NCBI RefSeq assembly: GCF_038958875.1
Contig: NZ_CP152407.1
Location: forward strand, 2,425,501 to 2,489,500
Direction: 5' to 3'
DNA length: 64,000 nt
From: Acidovorax sp. FHTAMBA
GTDB taxonomy: Bacteria; Pseudomonadota; Gammaproteobacteria; Burkholderiales; Burkholderiaceae_C
Shown in pieces: positions 35,983 to 45,536 of the stretch. Each line of letters starts with the position of its first letter. Within the stretch, counting starts at the first letter, position 1. The notes under the pieces were generated by a model, which saw only the letters and a program-made list of their open reading frames with translations, ran no database searches and was not told where the DNA came from. The translations under genes were made by a program, and so were the position numbers.

Positions 35983-38580
35983 TTATGCAGACAACTCGCG
36001 CAGCAGTTCCGTCTCGATCTCGATCTGGCGGGCGTTGTTCTGCAGTTCCGGGCCCTGTATCAGGAACGTGTCCTCCACGCGCTCGCCCAGCGTGCTGACC
36101 TTGGCAAGCTGCACGCTCAGTTGGTGCTGCGCCAGGATGCGCGCCACCACATAGAGCAGGCCCGCGCGGTCGCTGGCTGAGATGGCCAGCAGCCAGCGCT
36201 GCGCCTTTTCGTCGGGTCGCAGCGTGACGCGCGGGGCCACGGGAAAACTCTTCACCCTGCGCGACACCCGCTTGCGCGCAGGTTCGGGCAACGGGCCGCC
36301 GGCTTCAATCACGCGCACCAGATCGCTTTCGACCATGTGCGTGAGCTCCCGGTAGTGCCCTGGTTGCGAGGAAGCGACCACCTGGAAAGTGTCCAGCGCG
36401 TAGCCGTTGTTCGCAGTGTGGACCCGGGCATCCAGGATGCTGAAGCCCGCCCGGTCAAAATAGCTGCAGATGCGCGCGAAAAGATCCGGTTGGTCCGCGG
36501 CGTAGACCATCACCTGCAACCCATCGCCCGCCAGGGACTGGCGCGCGCGCACCACCGGCCTGGCAGTGCCCACATGGCGCGAAAGGTGGCGGGTGTGCCA
36601 GGCAATATCGGCGGCTTCGTGGCGCATGAAGTAGCTCACATCGAGCGTGCCCCACAAGGCCTTGTGGGCCTCGAAGGGCAGGGCGCTCAGGGCCAGCAGC
36701 ACCAATGCCTCGCGCTTGCGGGCCTCGATTTCTGCGGCAGCATCCGGTGCCCGACCGCCCAGTGTGCGCAGCGTGGCGCGGTACAGGTCTTCCAGCAACT
36801 TGCCCTTCCAGGCGTTCCAGACCTTGGGGCTGGTGCCCCGGATGTCCGCCACCGTGAGCAGGTACATCGCGGTGAGGTTGCGCTCATTGTCAACGCGGCG
36901 TGCAAATGCGGCGATCACGTCGGGGTCGCTCAGGTCCTGCTTTTGCGCCACCGTGCTCATGGTCAGGTGCTCACGCACCAGAAACTCGATGAGCCGGGCG
37001 TCTTCGCGGTCCACGCCGTGCTGGCGGCAAAAGCGTCGCACTTCTTCGGCGCCGATCTGCGAATGGTCGCCTCCGCGCCCCTTTCCAATGTCGTGAAACA
37101 GCGCAGCCAGGTACAGGATCCAGGGCTTGTCCCAGCCGCCCGCCAGCTGCGAGCAGAACGGGTACTCGTGCGCATGCTCGGCCATGAAGAACCGGCGCAT
37201 GTTGCGCAGCACCATCAGGATGTGCTGGTCCACCGTGTACACGTGAAACAGGTCGTGCTGCATCTGCCCCACGATGCGGCGAAACGGCCACAGGTAGCGC
37301 CCCAGCACCGAGGTCTGGTTCATCAGCCGCATGGCATGCGTGATGCCTGAGGGCTGCTGCAGAATCCGCATGAAGGCACCGCGGTTGACCGGGTCGCGCC
37401 GGAAGGCGCTGTCCATCACGCCGCGCGCGTTGTACAGCGCGCGCAGGGTACGGGCCGACAGGTCCTTGAGCCCCACGGTGGTCTGGTAGAGCAAAAAGGT
37501 CTCCAGAATCGCGTGCGGGTCGCGGGTGTAGAGGTCGTCGCTGGCGACCTCGATGAGGCCCGCCTTTTCGAAGAAACGCTCGTTGATCGGGCGCGGCTCG
37601 TGCGTCGAGGGGCTCAGGCGCTCTTCGATGTTGAGCAGCAGGATCTGGCTGAGCTGCGACACGGCCTTGGCCGCCCAGTAGTAGCGCCGCATCAGGCTCT
37701 CACTGGCGCGCATGGGCAGGCGCGAGCCATCGGGCGCTTGCGAGCGGTAGCCGAACGACTCCGCCACGGCGGTCTGCAGGTCGAACACCAGGCGGTCTTC
37801 ATGCCGCCCCGCAGCCGCATGCAGGCGCGCGCGGATGAGACACAGCAGCGCCTCGTTGCGCTCGATCTGGCGCACCTCGAAGGCTGTGGCCAAGCCGCTT
37901 GCGGCCAGCTCCTTCCAGTTGTTTCCCAACCCGGCGGCCTGGGAGACCCACAGGATCATCTGCAGGTCGCGCAGCCCTCCCGGCGACTCCTTGCAGTTGG
38001 GCTCCAGCGAGTAGGGCGTGTTCTCGTACTTGGTATGGCGCTGGCGCATTTCCAGCGTCTTGGCCACCAGAAAGGCCTGGGGATTCATCTGCGCCCGGTA
38101 CTGGCGCTGGAATTCGGCAAACAGCGCAGCGTTGCCGCACACCAGCCGCGATTCCAGCAGCGACGTCTGCACGGTGACATCGCCCGCGCTCTCGGCCAGG
38201 CATTCGGCCACGGTTCGCACGCTCGATCCGATCTCCAGGCCCGCGTCCCAGCAGCTGCCGATGAAGCCTTCCAGCTGGGTGCGCAGCGCGCTGCCTGCCT
38301 CGGGGGCAGCGCCATCGGGCAGCAGCAGCAGCACATCGACATCCGAGTAGGGAAAGAGTTGGTCCCGCCCAAAGCCGCCCACTGCCACCAGGGCCAGGTC
38401 GGCGGGCAGCCCGGCCCGCTGCCACAGCGTTTGCAGCAAGGTGCCTGCGAGCGAGGAGAGCTTGCGCAGCAGCACGCGGATGCCGCGTGTGGAGGCGCCA
38501 GTCGATTGCATCGCGGCCAGCAGGGCCGCCTTGTCGCTGCGGTAGGCGTCTCTCAGGGCATGGAGTTCAGTCATGGTCAT
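35983..38580 (-). CDS. glnD: Bifunctional uridylyltransferase/uridylyl-removing enzyme GlnD
   Basis: Senses glutamine and modifies PII (GlnB, encoded at 20132). The 865-residue protein has a nucleotidyltransferase domain (VGGFGRDQLFPYSDVDVLLL), a helical linker, an HD domain (ALFHDIGKGRGGDHSQIGAE) for UMP removal, and two C-terminal ACT domains (VMVYAADQPDLFARIC; LAISASDRAGLLYVVARIL). Full-length architecture. It lies 90 bp downstream of map on the same strand. Confidence 0.97.
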   Translation of the reverse strand: MTMTELHALRDAYRSDKAALLAAMQSTGASTRGIRVLLRKLSSLAGTLLQTLWQRAGLPADLALVAVGGFGRDQLFPYSDVDVLLLLPDGAAPEAGSALRTQLEGFIGSCWDAGLEIGSSVRTVAECLAESAGDVTVQTSLLESRLVCGNAALFAEFQRQYRAQMNPQAFLVAKTLEMRQRHTKYENTPYSLEPNCKESPGGLRDLQMILWVSQAAGLGNNWKELAASGLATAFEVRQIERNEALLCLIRARLHAAAGRHEDRLVFDLQTAVAESFGYRSQAPDGSRLPMRASESLMRRYYWAAKAVSQLSQILLLNIEERLSPSTHEPRPINERFFEKAGLIEVASDDLYTRDPHAILETFLLYQTTVGLKDLSARTLRALYNARGVMDSAFRRDPVNRGAFMRILQQPSGITHAMRLMNQTSVLGRYLWPFRRIVGQMQHDLFHVYTVDQHILMVLRNMRRFFMAEHAHEYPFCSQLAGGWDKPWILYLAALFHDIGKGRGGDHSQIGAEEVRRFCRQHGVDREDARLIEFLVREHLTMSTVAQKQDLSDPDVIAAFARRVDNERNLTAMYLLTVADIRGTSPKVWNAWKGKLLEDLYRATLRTLGGRAPDAAAEIEARKREALVLLALSALPFEAHKALWGTLDVSYFMRHEAADIAWHTRHLSRHVGTARPVVRARQSLAGDGLQVMVYAADQPDLFARICSYFDRAGFSILDARVHTANNGYALDTFQVVASSQPGHYRELTHMVESDLVRVIEAGGPLPEPARKRVSRRVKSFPVAPRVTLRPDEKAQRWLLAISASDRAGLLYVVARILAQHQLSVQLAKVSTLGERVEDTFLIQGPELQNNARQIEIETELLRELSA

Positions 38581-38670
38581 TGGGTGCGCGGTGGATGGGC
38601 CATGAAAATGCCATGCAAGAGTTGTGCGAGCCAGTGCGATAGGTGCCCCGCGCGCCGTCGCCGGGCTGGT

Positions 38671-39486
38671 TCAGGTGGCTGTGGCGGTGACAAAGGGCGG
38701 CGGCGGTGGCGAGCCTGCCGACAGCGTCATCACTTCATACCCCGTGGGCGTGACCAGCACGGTGTGCTCCCACTGGGCCGACAGGCTGTGGTCCTTGGTC
38801 ACGATGGTCCAGCCGTCGTTGCCAAAATCTTTTACCTCGCGGCGGCCTGCGTTGATCATGGGCTCGATGGTGAACACCATGCCCGGCACCAGTTCTTCGA
38901 GCGTGCCGGGCTTGCCGTAGTGCAGCACCTGGGGTTCTTCGTGAAACTTCTTGCCAATGCCATGGCCGCAGAACTCGCGCACCACCGAGAAACCGTTGCC
39001 TTCGGCAAACTTCTGGATCGCGTGGCCGATATCCCCCAGCCGCGCGCCGGGCTTGACCTGCACGATGCCATGCCACATGGCTTCAAAGGTCAGCGCCGAC
39101 AGGCGCTTGGCGGCGATCGAACATTCGCCGATCAGGAACATGCGGCTGTTGTCGCCATACCAGCCGTCTGGCGTGATCACCGTGACGTCCACATTGACGA
39201 TGTCACCCTTTTTCAGCGGCTTGTCGTTGGGGATGCCGTGGCACACCACGTGGTTGACCGAGGTGCACAGTGACGCGGGGTAGGGCGGGTAGCCGGGTGG
39301 CTGGTAGCCCACGGTGGCAGACACGGTGCCCTGCTGCGCCATGCATTCGGCGCCCAAGCGGTCGATTTCCTTGGTGGTGATGCCAGGTTTGATGTGGGGA
39401 GTGATGTAGTCCAGCACTTCAGAGGCCAGGCGGCAGGCCAGGCGCATGCCCTCAATGTCTTCAGCGCTTTTGATGGTGATGCTCAT
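38671..39486 (-). CDS. map: Methionine aminopeptidase, type I
   Basis: Removes N-terminal Met after deformylation. The 271-residue protein has the five metal ligands in order: Asp in VNVDVTVITPDGWYGDNSRMF (two, described in part), His in CGHGIG, Glu in FTIEPM and Glu in WEHTVLV. The start at 39486 (MSITIKSAEDIEGMR) matches the family. The C-terminus has a short Pro-rich tail. Order map-glnD is conserved in proteobacteria. Confidence 0.97.
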   Translation of the reverse strand: MSITIKSAEDIEGMRLACRLASEVLDYITPHIKPGITTKEIDRLGAECMAQQGTVSATVGYQPPGYPPYPASLCTSVNHVVCHGIPNDKPLKKGDIVNVDVTVITPDGWYGDNSRMFLIGECSIAAKRLSALTFEAMWHGIVQVKPGARLGDIGHAIQKFAEGNGFSVVREFCGHGIGKKFHEEPQVLHYGKPGTLEELVPGMVFTIEPMINAGRREVKDFGNDGWTIVTKDHSLSAQWEHTVLVTPTGYEVMTLSAGSPPPPPFVTATAT

Positions 39487-39581
39487 GCCGCAATTATCCC
39501 ATTGGCCCCGTGTTGCCGCTGGGCGCGCAAGCCGCCCAGTAAAATGCCGGGTTCCCCTCACACCCCCAACAGGCCGCTACC

Positions 39582-42500
39582 GTGACCTTGCACATGACCA
39601 CGCTGGCGGGCGGTAACGCCCTCAGCTCCTTCCGCGCCCAGCAACTTCAACCCGCCCTGGAGGCGATCCACCCCAAGATCAGCGGTATTGCAGCGCGTTT
39701 CGTGCACCTGGTCGCCACCGACGCGGCCCCCACACCCACCGAGCAAGAACGCCTGGCTGCGCTGCTGACCTATGGCGACCCGTACGCCGGCCCCGAAGAC
39801 GGCGCCGCGCTCATCGTCACGCCGCGGCTGGGCACGCTGTCGCCCTGGGCTTCCAAGGCCACCGACATTGCGCGCAACTGCGGCATCGCCATCCGCCGTG
39901 TGGAGCGCATTACCGAGTACCGCATCAGCCTCAAATCCGGCCTGCTGGGCAAGACGCCCGAGCTGACGGCCGAGCAACTCGGCCAGATCGCGGCCCTGCT
40001 GCACGACCGCATGACCGAATCGGTGGTGGCCGACCGCAGCGCCGCAGCCGCCCTGTTCACCGAACTGCAGCCCGCCCCCATGGAGCATGTGGATGTGCTG
40101 GCCGGTGGTCGCGCGGCACTGGAAGCCGCCAACACCCGCTTTGGCCTGGCACTGGCCGACGATGAAATCGACTACCTTGTGACTGCGTTCACAGGCCTCG
40201 CGCGCAACCCCACCGATGTGGAACTGATGATGTTCGCGCAGGCCAACAGCGAGCACTGCCGCCACAAGATCTTCAACGCCCAGTTCACCATCGACGGCGT
40301 GGCGCAGGACAAATCGCTGTTCGGCATGATCCGCAACACCCACCAGCTGGCGCCCCAGCACACGGTGATCGCGTACTCGGACAACGCCTCCGTCATGGAA
40401 GGCCATCAGGTGGAGCGTTTTGTGGCAAAAATGGCCGCAAGCGCTAGTAAATCAAGCGCTAATAGCTATCAAAAAAGTAGCGTTACCCAGCATGTGTTGA
40501 TGAAGGTGGAAACGCACAACCACCCCACTGCCATCTCGCCCTTCCCAGGCGCATCGACCGGCGCGGGCGGCGAGATCCGCGACGAAGGCGCCACGGGCCG
40601 GGGCTCCAAGCCCAAGGCGGGCCTCACGGGTTTCACCGTGTCCAAGCTATGGGGCTCCACCGTCGGCAAGCCCGAGCACATTGCCAGCCCGTTGCAGATC
40701 ATGGTCGAAGGCCCCCTGGGCGGCGCGGCGTTCAACAACGAATTCGGCCGCCCCAACCTGAACGGCTACTTCCGCGAATACGAGCAGAACGTTGGCGGCG
40801 TGCAGCGCGGCTACCACAAGCCCATCATGATCGCGGGCGGTGTGGGCGTGATCGATGCGGAGCTGACCAAGAAGATCGAATTCCCTGCCGGTTCGCTGCT
40901 GATCCAGCTGGGCGGTCCCGGCATGCGCATCGGCATGGGCGGTAGCGCCGCCAGTTCCATGGCCACGGGCACCAATGCGGCCGAGCTGGACTTTGATTCG
41001 GTGCAGCGCGGCAACCCCGAGATCGAGCGCCGCGCGCAAGAGGTCATCAACCACTGCTGGGCTCAGGGCACGGCCAACCCGATCCTGGCCATCCACGACG
41101 TGGGCGCGGGCGGCTTGTCCAACGCCTTCCCCGAACTGACCAACGACGCAGGCCGGGGCGCACGCTTCGATTTGCGTGCGGTGCAGCTCGAAGAATCGGG
41201 TATGGCGCCCAAGGAAATCTGGTCCAACGAGTCGCAAGAGCGTTACGTGCTGGCCATTGCGCCCGAGTCGCTGCCCCTGTTCCAGGCCTTCTGCGAACGC
41301 GAGCGCTGCCCGTTTGCCGTGATCGGCATCGCCACCGAGGAGCGCCAGCTGGTGCTGCACGACCCCGCCGCCACGGCCGACGACCAGAAGCTGCCCGTGG
41401 ACATGCCCATGAACGTGCTGCTGGGCAAGCCGCCCAAGATGCACCGCGACGTGAAGACCGTGGAGCGCCAGTTCGCACCGATGGACTTGACCGGCGTGCC
41501 GCTGCAAAAGGCCGTGATCGACGTGCTGGCCCACCCCACGGTGGCGTCCAAGCGCTTCCTGATCACCATCGGCGATCGGACTGTAGGTGGCCTCAGCCAC
41601 CGCGACCAGATGGTCGGCCCCTGGCAGGTGCCCGTGGCCGATTGCGCCGTGACGCTGGCTGACTACAAGGGCTTTGCGGGCGAGGCCATGAGCATGGGCG
41701 AGCGCACGCCGCTGGCCGCCATCAACGCGCCCGCATCGGGCCGCATGGCCGTGGCAGAAGCCATCACCAACCTTCTGGCCGCACCCATCGAGCTGCCGCG
41801 TGTGAAGCTGTCCGCCAACTGGATGGCCGCGTGCGGCGAGCCCGGCGAAGACGCTGCGCTGTATGAAACGGTAAAGGCCGTGGGCATGGAGCTGTGCCCG
41901 GCGTTGGGCATCAGCATCCCCGTAGGCAAGGATTCGTTGTCCATGCGCACGCAGTGGTCTGAAGGTGCGGACAAGAAAAAGGTCACTTCCCCCGTCAGCC
42001 TGATCGTGAGCGCGTTTGCCTCGCTCGCCGACGTGCGCGGCACGCTCACGCCCCAGCTCAACGCCACTGAGGCCGACACCACGCTGGTGCTCATCGACCT
42101 CGGCAAGGGCCAGAACCGCATGGGCGGCAGCATCCTGGGCCAGACGCTGGACCAGAGCGGCGACGTGGTGCCCGATGTGGATGACCCGCAAGACCTGGTC
42201 AACCTCGTCAACGCCGTGAACGCACTGCGCGCCAAGGGCCAGATCCTGGCGTACCATGACCGCAGCGACGGCGGCCTGCTGGCAGCGGCTGCTGAAATGG
42301 CCTTTGCGGGGCACGTGGGTGTGTCGCTCAATGTGGATCTGCTGGTGACCGAGGGCGACGGCATCACCGACAGCCGCGCCGAAGTGGGCGATGCCAAGAA
42401 CTGGTCGGGCCAGGTCAGCGCGCGCCGCGAAGAACTCACGCTCAAAGCCCTGTTCAACGAAGAACTGGGCGTGGTGCTGCAGGTCAAGACCAGCGAGCGC

Positions 42501-43589
42501 AATGACGTGATGCAGACCCTGCGTGAGCACGGCCTGTCCAGGTTCAGCCACTTCATCGGCAAGACGCGCCCCGCGTCGTCGTCCATTGATGCGGGCAAGG
42601 GCGAGCTGCAGGTGTGGCGCGATGCCAAGGCCGTGTTCAGTGCCTCGCTGGCCGACCTGCACCAGGTGTGGGACGCGGTGAGCTGGAAGATCTGCCAGCA
42701 GCGCGACAACCCTGCCAATGCTGATGCTGAACATGCCGCAGCGGGCGAGCCCACCGACCCCGGCCTGCACGTGCACCTCACGTTCAACGCGGCTGACAAC
42801 GTGGCCGCGCCGTACCTGCAGCTTTCCAAGCCCAAGGTCGCCATCCTGCGCGAGCAGGGCGTGAACTCGCACATCGAAATGGCCTACGCCTTCACCGAGG
42901 CGGGCTTCGAGGCCTATGACGTGCACATGACCGATTTGCAGACCGGCCGCGTCAAGCTCGAAGACTTCAAGGGCGTGGTCGCCTGTGGCGGCTTCAGCTA
43001 TGGCGACACGCTGGGCGCGGGCATTGGCTGGGCGCGTTCCATCACCTTCAACCCGGTGCTGGCGGCACAGTTCCAGGGCTTCTTTGGCCGCACCGACACG
43101 TTTGGTCTGGGCGTCTGCAATGGCTGCCAGATGTTTGCCGAGCTGGCCGACATCATCCCCGGCGCACAAGACTGGCCGCGCTTCACCACCAACCAGAGCG
43201 AGCGCTTCGAGGCCCGCCTGTCGCTGGTGGAAGTGCTCGAATCCCCCAGCCTGTTCCTGCAAGGCATGGAAGGCAGTCGCCTGCCGATTACCGTGGCGCA
43301 CGGCGAGGGCTATGCCAACTTCAAGTACCGGGGCAACGCCGACAAGGCCATTGCTGCCATGCGCTATGTGGACAACCATGGCCGCGCGACGGAGCAGTAC
43401 CCGTTCAACCCCAACGGCAGCGCGGGTGGCCTCACGGCCGTGACCACGGCAGACGGCCGCTTCACTGCCATGATGCCGCACCCCGAGCGCGTGTTCCGCA
43501 ACGTGCAGATGAGCTGGACCAGCGAGGACAAGGCCCAGTACAGCGGCTGGATGCGCATCTGGCGCAACGCGCGCAAGTGGGTGGGGTGA
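39582..43589 (+). CDS. purL: Phosphoribosylformylglycinamidine synthase
   Basis: The large single-chain enzyme of purine synthesis step 4. The 1335-residue protein has the N-terminal PurS-like and linker parts, the FGAM synthase core (NSEHCRHKIFN, KVETHNHPTAISPFPGA, GEIRDEGATGRGSKPKAGLTG in part) and a C-terminal glutaminase (AILREQGVNSHIEMA; FGLGVCNGCQM nucleophile Cys; MPHPERVFR). GTG at 39582 chosen because VTLHMTTLAGGNALSSFR is family-like; ATG at 39594 is the alternative. Residues about 282-301 (KMAASASKSSANSYQKSS) are encoded by a dispersed repeat just before the conserved LMKVETHNHPT. Confidence 0.97.
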   Translation: MTLHMTTLAGGNALSSFRAQQLQPALEAIHPKISGIAARFVHLVATDAAPTPTEQERLAALLTYGDPYAGPEDGAALIVTPRLGTLSPWASKATDIARNCGIAIRRVERITEYRISLKSGLLGKTPELTAEQLGQIAALLHDRMTESVVADRSAAAALFTELQPAPMEHVDVLAGGRAALEAANTRFGLALADDEIDYLVTAFTGLARNPTDVELMMFAQANSEHCRHKIFNAQFTIDGVAQDKSLFGMIRNTHQLAPQHTVIAYSDNASVMEGHQVERFVAKMAASASKSSANSYQKSSVTQHVLMKVETHNHPTAISPFPGASTGAGGEIRDEGATGRGSKPKAGLTGFTVSKLWGSTVGKPEHIASPLQIMVEGPLGGAAFNNEFGRPNLNGYFREYEQNVGGVQRGYHKPIMIAGGVGVIDAELTKKIEFPAGSLLIQLGGPGMRIGMGGSAASSMATGTNAAELDFDSVQRGNPEIERRAQEVINHCWAQGTANPILAIHDVGAGGLSNAFPELTNDAGRGARFDLRAVQLEESGMAPKEIWSNESQERYVLAIAPESLPLFQAFCERERCPFAVIGIATEERQLVLHDPAATADDQKLPVDMPMNVLLGKPPKMHRDVKTVERQFAPMDLTGVPLQKAVIDVLAHPTVASKRFLITIGDRTVGGLSHRDQMVGPWQVPVADCAVTLADYKGFAGEAMSMGERTPLAAINAPASGRMAVAEAITNLLAAPIELPRVKLSANWMAACGEPGEDAALYETVKAVGMELCPALGISIPVGKDSLSMRTQWSEGADKKKVTSPVSLIVSAFASLADVRGTLTPQLNATEADTTLVLIDLGKGQNRMGGSILGQTLDQSGDVVPDVDDPQDLVNLVNAVNALRAKGQILAYHDRSDGGLLAAAAEMAFAGHVGVSLNVDLLVTEGDGITDSRAEVGDAKNWSGQVSARREELTLKALFNEELGVVLQVKTSERNDVMQTLREHGLSRFSHFIGKTRPASSSIDAGKGELQVWRDAKAVFSASLADLHQVWDAVSWKICQQRDNPANADAEHAAAGEPTDPGLHVHLTFNAADNVAAPYLQLSKPKVAILREQGVNSHIEMAYAFTEAGFEAYDVHMTDLQTGRVKLEDFKGVVACGGFSYGDTLGAGIGWARSITFNPVLAAQFQGFFGRTDTFGLGVCNGCQMFAELADIIPGAQDWPRFTTNQSERFEARLSLVEVLESPSLFLQGMEGSRLPITVAHGEGYANFKYRGNADKAIAAMRYVDNHGRATEQYPFNPNGSAGGLTAVTTADGRFTAMMPHPERVFRNVQMSWTSEDKAQYSGWMRIWRNARKWVG
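40427..40483 (+). repeat. Copy 9 of the AGCGCTT element, in frame inside purL
   Basis: Forward form: AAAAATGGCCGCAAGCGCTA, loop, ATCAAGCGCTAATAGCTATC, AAAAAAGTAGCG. Both palindromes are recognisable, and the frame stays open across the copy. Confidence 0.85.
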
Positions 43590-43625
43590 CCGGCTGGCGG
43601 GACGCAGCGCGGCACGCACACTGAA

Positions 43626-43687
43626 AACGCTATAAAAATAATAGCTTCTGGCGCTTAATAGACAAGCGCTGGAAGCTTTTTTTATTC
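43626..43687 (-). repeat. Copy 10 of the AGCGCTT element (after purL)
   Basis: Reverse form: ACGCTATAAAAATAATAGCTTCT, GGCGCTT, loop AATAGAC, AAGCGCTGGAAGCT, then T7. This copy forms an extended hairpin and a terminator-like T-run. Confidence 0.85.
43643..43683 (+). terminator. Probable purL terminator formed by the repeat
   Basis: AGCTTCTGGCGCTT (43643-43656) pairs with AAGCGCTGGAAGCT (43664-43677) with two G-T pairs, then T residues to 43683. Confidence 0.75.
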
Positions 43688-43721
43688 ATAATCCGCACTT
43701 CTTCATTTTTCGGAGCCTCTT

Positions 43722-44711
43722 ATGGCCGGTGCCAGCTTGTTGACCCTGCTCGACGATATTGCTGCAGTTCTGGATGACGTTGCGCTGATGACCAAGGTCG
43801 CGGCCAAGAAGAGCGCGGCCATGGCCGACGATGTGTCGGTGATGACCAAGGTGGCCGCGCAGAAGACGGCGGGAGTGTTGGGCGACGATCTGGCGCTCAA
43901 CGCGCAGCAGGTCTCGGGCGTGCGGGCCGAGCGTGAGATCCCCGTGGTGTGGGCGGTGTGCAAGGGCTCCTTTGTCAACAAGCTCATCCTGGTGCCTGCG
44001 GCGCTGCTGATTGGCCACTTTGCGCCATGGGCCGTCACGCCGCTGTTGATGGTGGGCGGTGCGTTCCTGTGTTTTGAGGGCTTTGAAAAGCTGGCCCACA
44101 AGTTTCTGCATGCACCGCACGAAGACGCGGCCCAGCACGAAAGCCACGCCCTGGCCAACGCCAATCCGGCGGTGGACCTGGTCACGTTCGAGAAGGACAA
44201 GATCAAGGGTGCCGTGCGCACCGACTTCATCCTGTCGGCCGAAATCATTGCCATCACCCTGGGCACCGTGGCCACGGCACCCTTTGGGCAGCAGGTGGCC
44301 GTGCTGGCGGGCATTGCGCTCATCATGACCGTGGGGGTGTACGGGCTGGTGGCCGGCATCGTCAAGCTGGATGACCTGGGCGTGTGGCTCAACAACAAGA
44401 CCAGCAGCGTGGCGCGCGCCATGGGTTCGGGCATTCTGCGGGCGGCGCCCTGGCTAATGAAGGGGCTGTCGGTGGCGGGTACGGCGGCCATGTTTCTGGT
44501 GGGCGGTGGCATCCTGGTGCACGGCGTGCCGGTGGTGCACCATGCGGTTGAGGCGGCCGGCGCCGCCGCGGCCACATGGCCGGTGGGCCCGCTGTGGGCG
44601 GTGCTGGTGCCCAATCTGCTCAACGCAGTCGTCGGGATCGTGGCGGGTGGCCTGGTGCTCGCTGCCGTCACGCTGGTACAGCGCCTGCGCCGCAAGTCCA
44701 TAACGGCATAG
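43722..44711 (+). CDS. DUF808 (YedI-type) membrane protein
   Basis: A 329-residue inner-membrane protein. The N-terminus has two related segments, DDVALMTKVAAKKSAAMA and DDVSVMTKVAAQKTAGVL, typical of DUF808, then about six TM helices (for example LVPAALLIGHFAPWAVTPLL; VAVLAGIALIMTVGVYGLVAG in part). Function unknown in any species I know of. A GGAG site precedes the ATG. Confidence 0.9.
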   Translation: MAGASLLTLLDDIAAVLDDVALMTKVAAKKSAAMADDVSVMTKVAAQKTAGVLGDDLALNAQQVSGVRAEREIPVVWAVCKGSFVNKLILVPAALLIGHFAPWAVTPLLMVGGAFLCFEGFEKLAHKFLHAPHEDAAQHESHALANANPAVDLVTFEKDKIKGAVRTDFILSAEIIAITLGTVATAPFGQQVAVLAGIALIMTVGVYGLVAGIVKLDDLGVWLNNKTSSVARAMGSGILRAAPWLMKGLSVAGTAAMFLVGGGILVHGVPVVHHAVEAAGAAAATWPVGPLWAVLVPNLLNAVVGIVAGGLVLAAVTLVQRLRRKSITA

Positions 44712-44839
44712 TGGGTTTTGTTGATGTAGATCTAAGGGTTAACACCAAGTCCTTGAGGTAGGGCAAGGGGTGCGGGCAGGCTTGGCGGTTCAATGCATGC
44801 ACGGGGGTCGTCCCCGTCCAACCGATGCGAAGAATCAAC

Positions 44840-45430
44840 ATGAAAAAGAACCTGCTGGCTGTCGCTGTACTGTGTGCCCTGTCTTCTGGCGCCGCCCTTG
44901 CCCAACAGGCCGAGGGCCCCTTCATGGTCCGGGCCCGTGTGGTGCACCTGGACAGCGCCAACAAGGACAGCACGCCCCTGGGCCTTACGGTCAACAACAA
45001 GACGATTCCCGAAGTCGACATCACGTACTTCTTCAACCAGAACGTCGCCGCCGAGCTGATCCTGACCGTGCCGCAAAAGCACACGCTGCGCGCCGGCGGA
45101 ACGGCCATCGGCTCGCTCAAGCACCTGCCGCCCACGCTGCTGCTGCAGTACCACTTCGATGCACCCGGTTTCAAGCCCTATGTGGGCGCGGGCCTGAACT
45201 ACACGCGCTTTTCCAGCGTGAACCTGCCCGCGGGCGTCAACATTGATCGCAACAGCTTTGGCGCTGCGCTGCAGGTGGGTGTGGACATCCCGCTGCAGAA
45301 GAACCTGTACCTCAACTTTGACGTCAAGAAGGTTTTCATCAAGACCGATGTGAAGGCCGGCGGCGCCAAGCTGGGCACGTTCAAGGTCGATCCCGTGCTG
45401 GTGGGCGTGGGTCTGGGCTGGCGCTTCTGA
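44840..45430 (+). CDS. ompW: OmpW-family outer membrane protein
   Basis: A 196-residue eight-stranded beta-barrel protein with a clear signal peptide (MKKNLLAVAVLCALSSGAALA, cleavage before QQ; described with 1-2 residues tolerance). Conserved barrel segments are PEVDITYFFNQNVAAELILT, PTLLLQYHF, KPYVGAGLNYTRF and VDPVLVGVGLGWRF ending in Phe as barrel proteins do. The ATG at 44840 gives an intact signal peptide; 44825 is an alternative. Transports small hydrophobic compounds in related species; substrate here unknown. Confidence 0.94.
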   Translation: MKKNLLAVAVLCALSSGAALAQQAEGPFMVRARVVHLDSANKDSTPLGLTVNNKTIPEVDITYFFNQNVAAELILTVPQKHTLRAGGTAIGSLKHLPPTLLLQYHFDAPGFKPYVGAGLNYTRFSSVNLPAGVNIDRNSFGAALQVGVDIPLQKNLYLNFDVKKVFIKTDVKAGGAKLGTFKVDPVLVGVGLGWRF

Positions 45431-45462
45431 GGCGACGCAGCAACGCGTGTTTTCCAAGGGGA

Positions 45463-45499
45463 GGGGACCGGTGTCTGCGAGGGCACCGGCCCTTTTTTT
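45463..45499 (+). terminator. Terminator after ompW
   Basis: CCGGTG (45468-45473) pairs with CACCGG (45484-45489), extended by GG/CC pairs, and a T7 run ends at 45499. Confidence 0.85.
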
Positions 45500-45536
45500 G
45501 CCGTATGCGGCTGTGTTGAAAGGCGCTGCGGCCCGG

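Noticed and set aside
40647..43619. A 990-codon open frame antisense to purL
   Set aside because: Composition is His/Ala/Arg-rich and it mirrors the purL codon pattern; no ribosome binding site and no recognisable motif.
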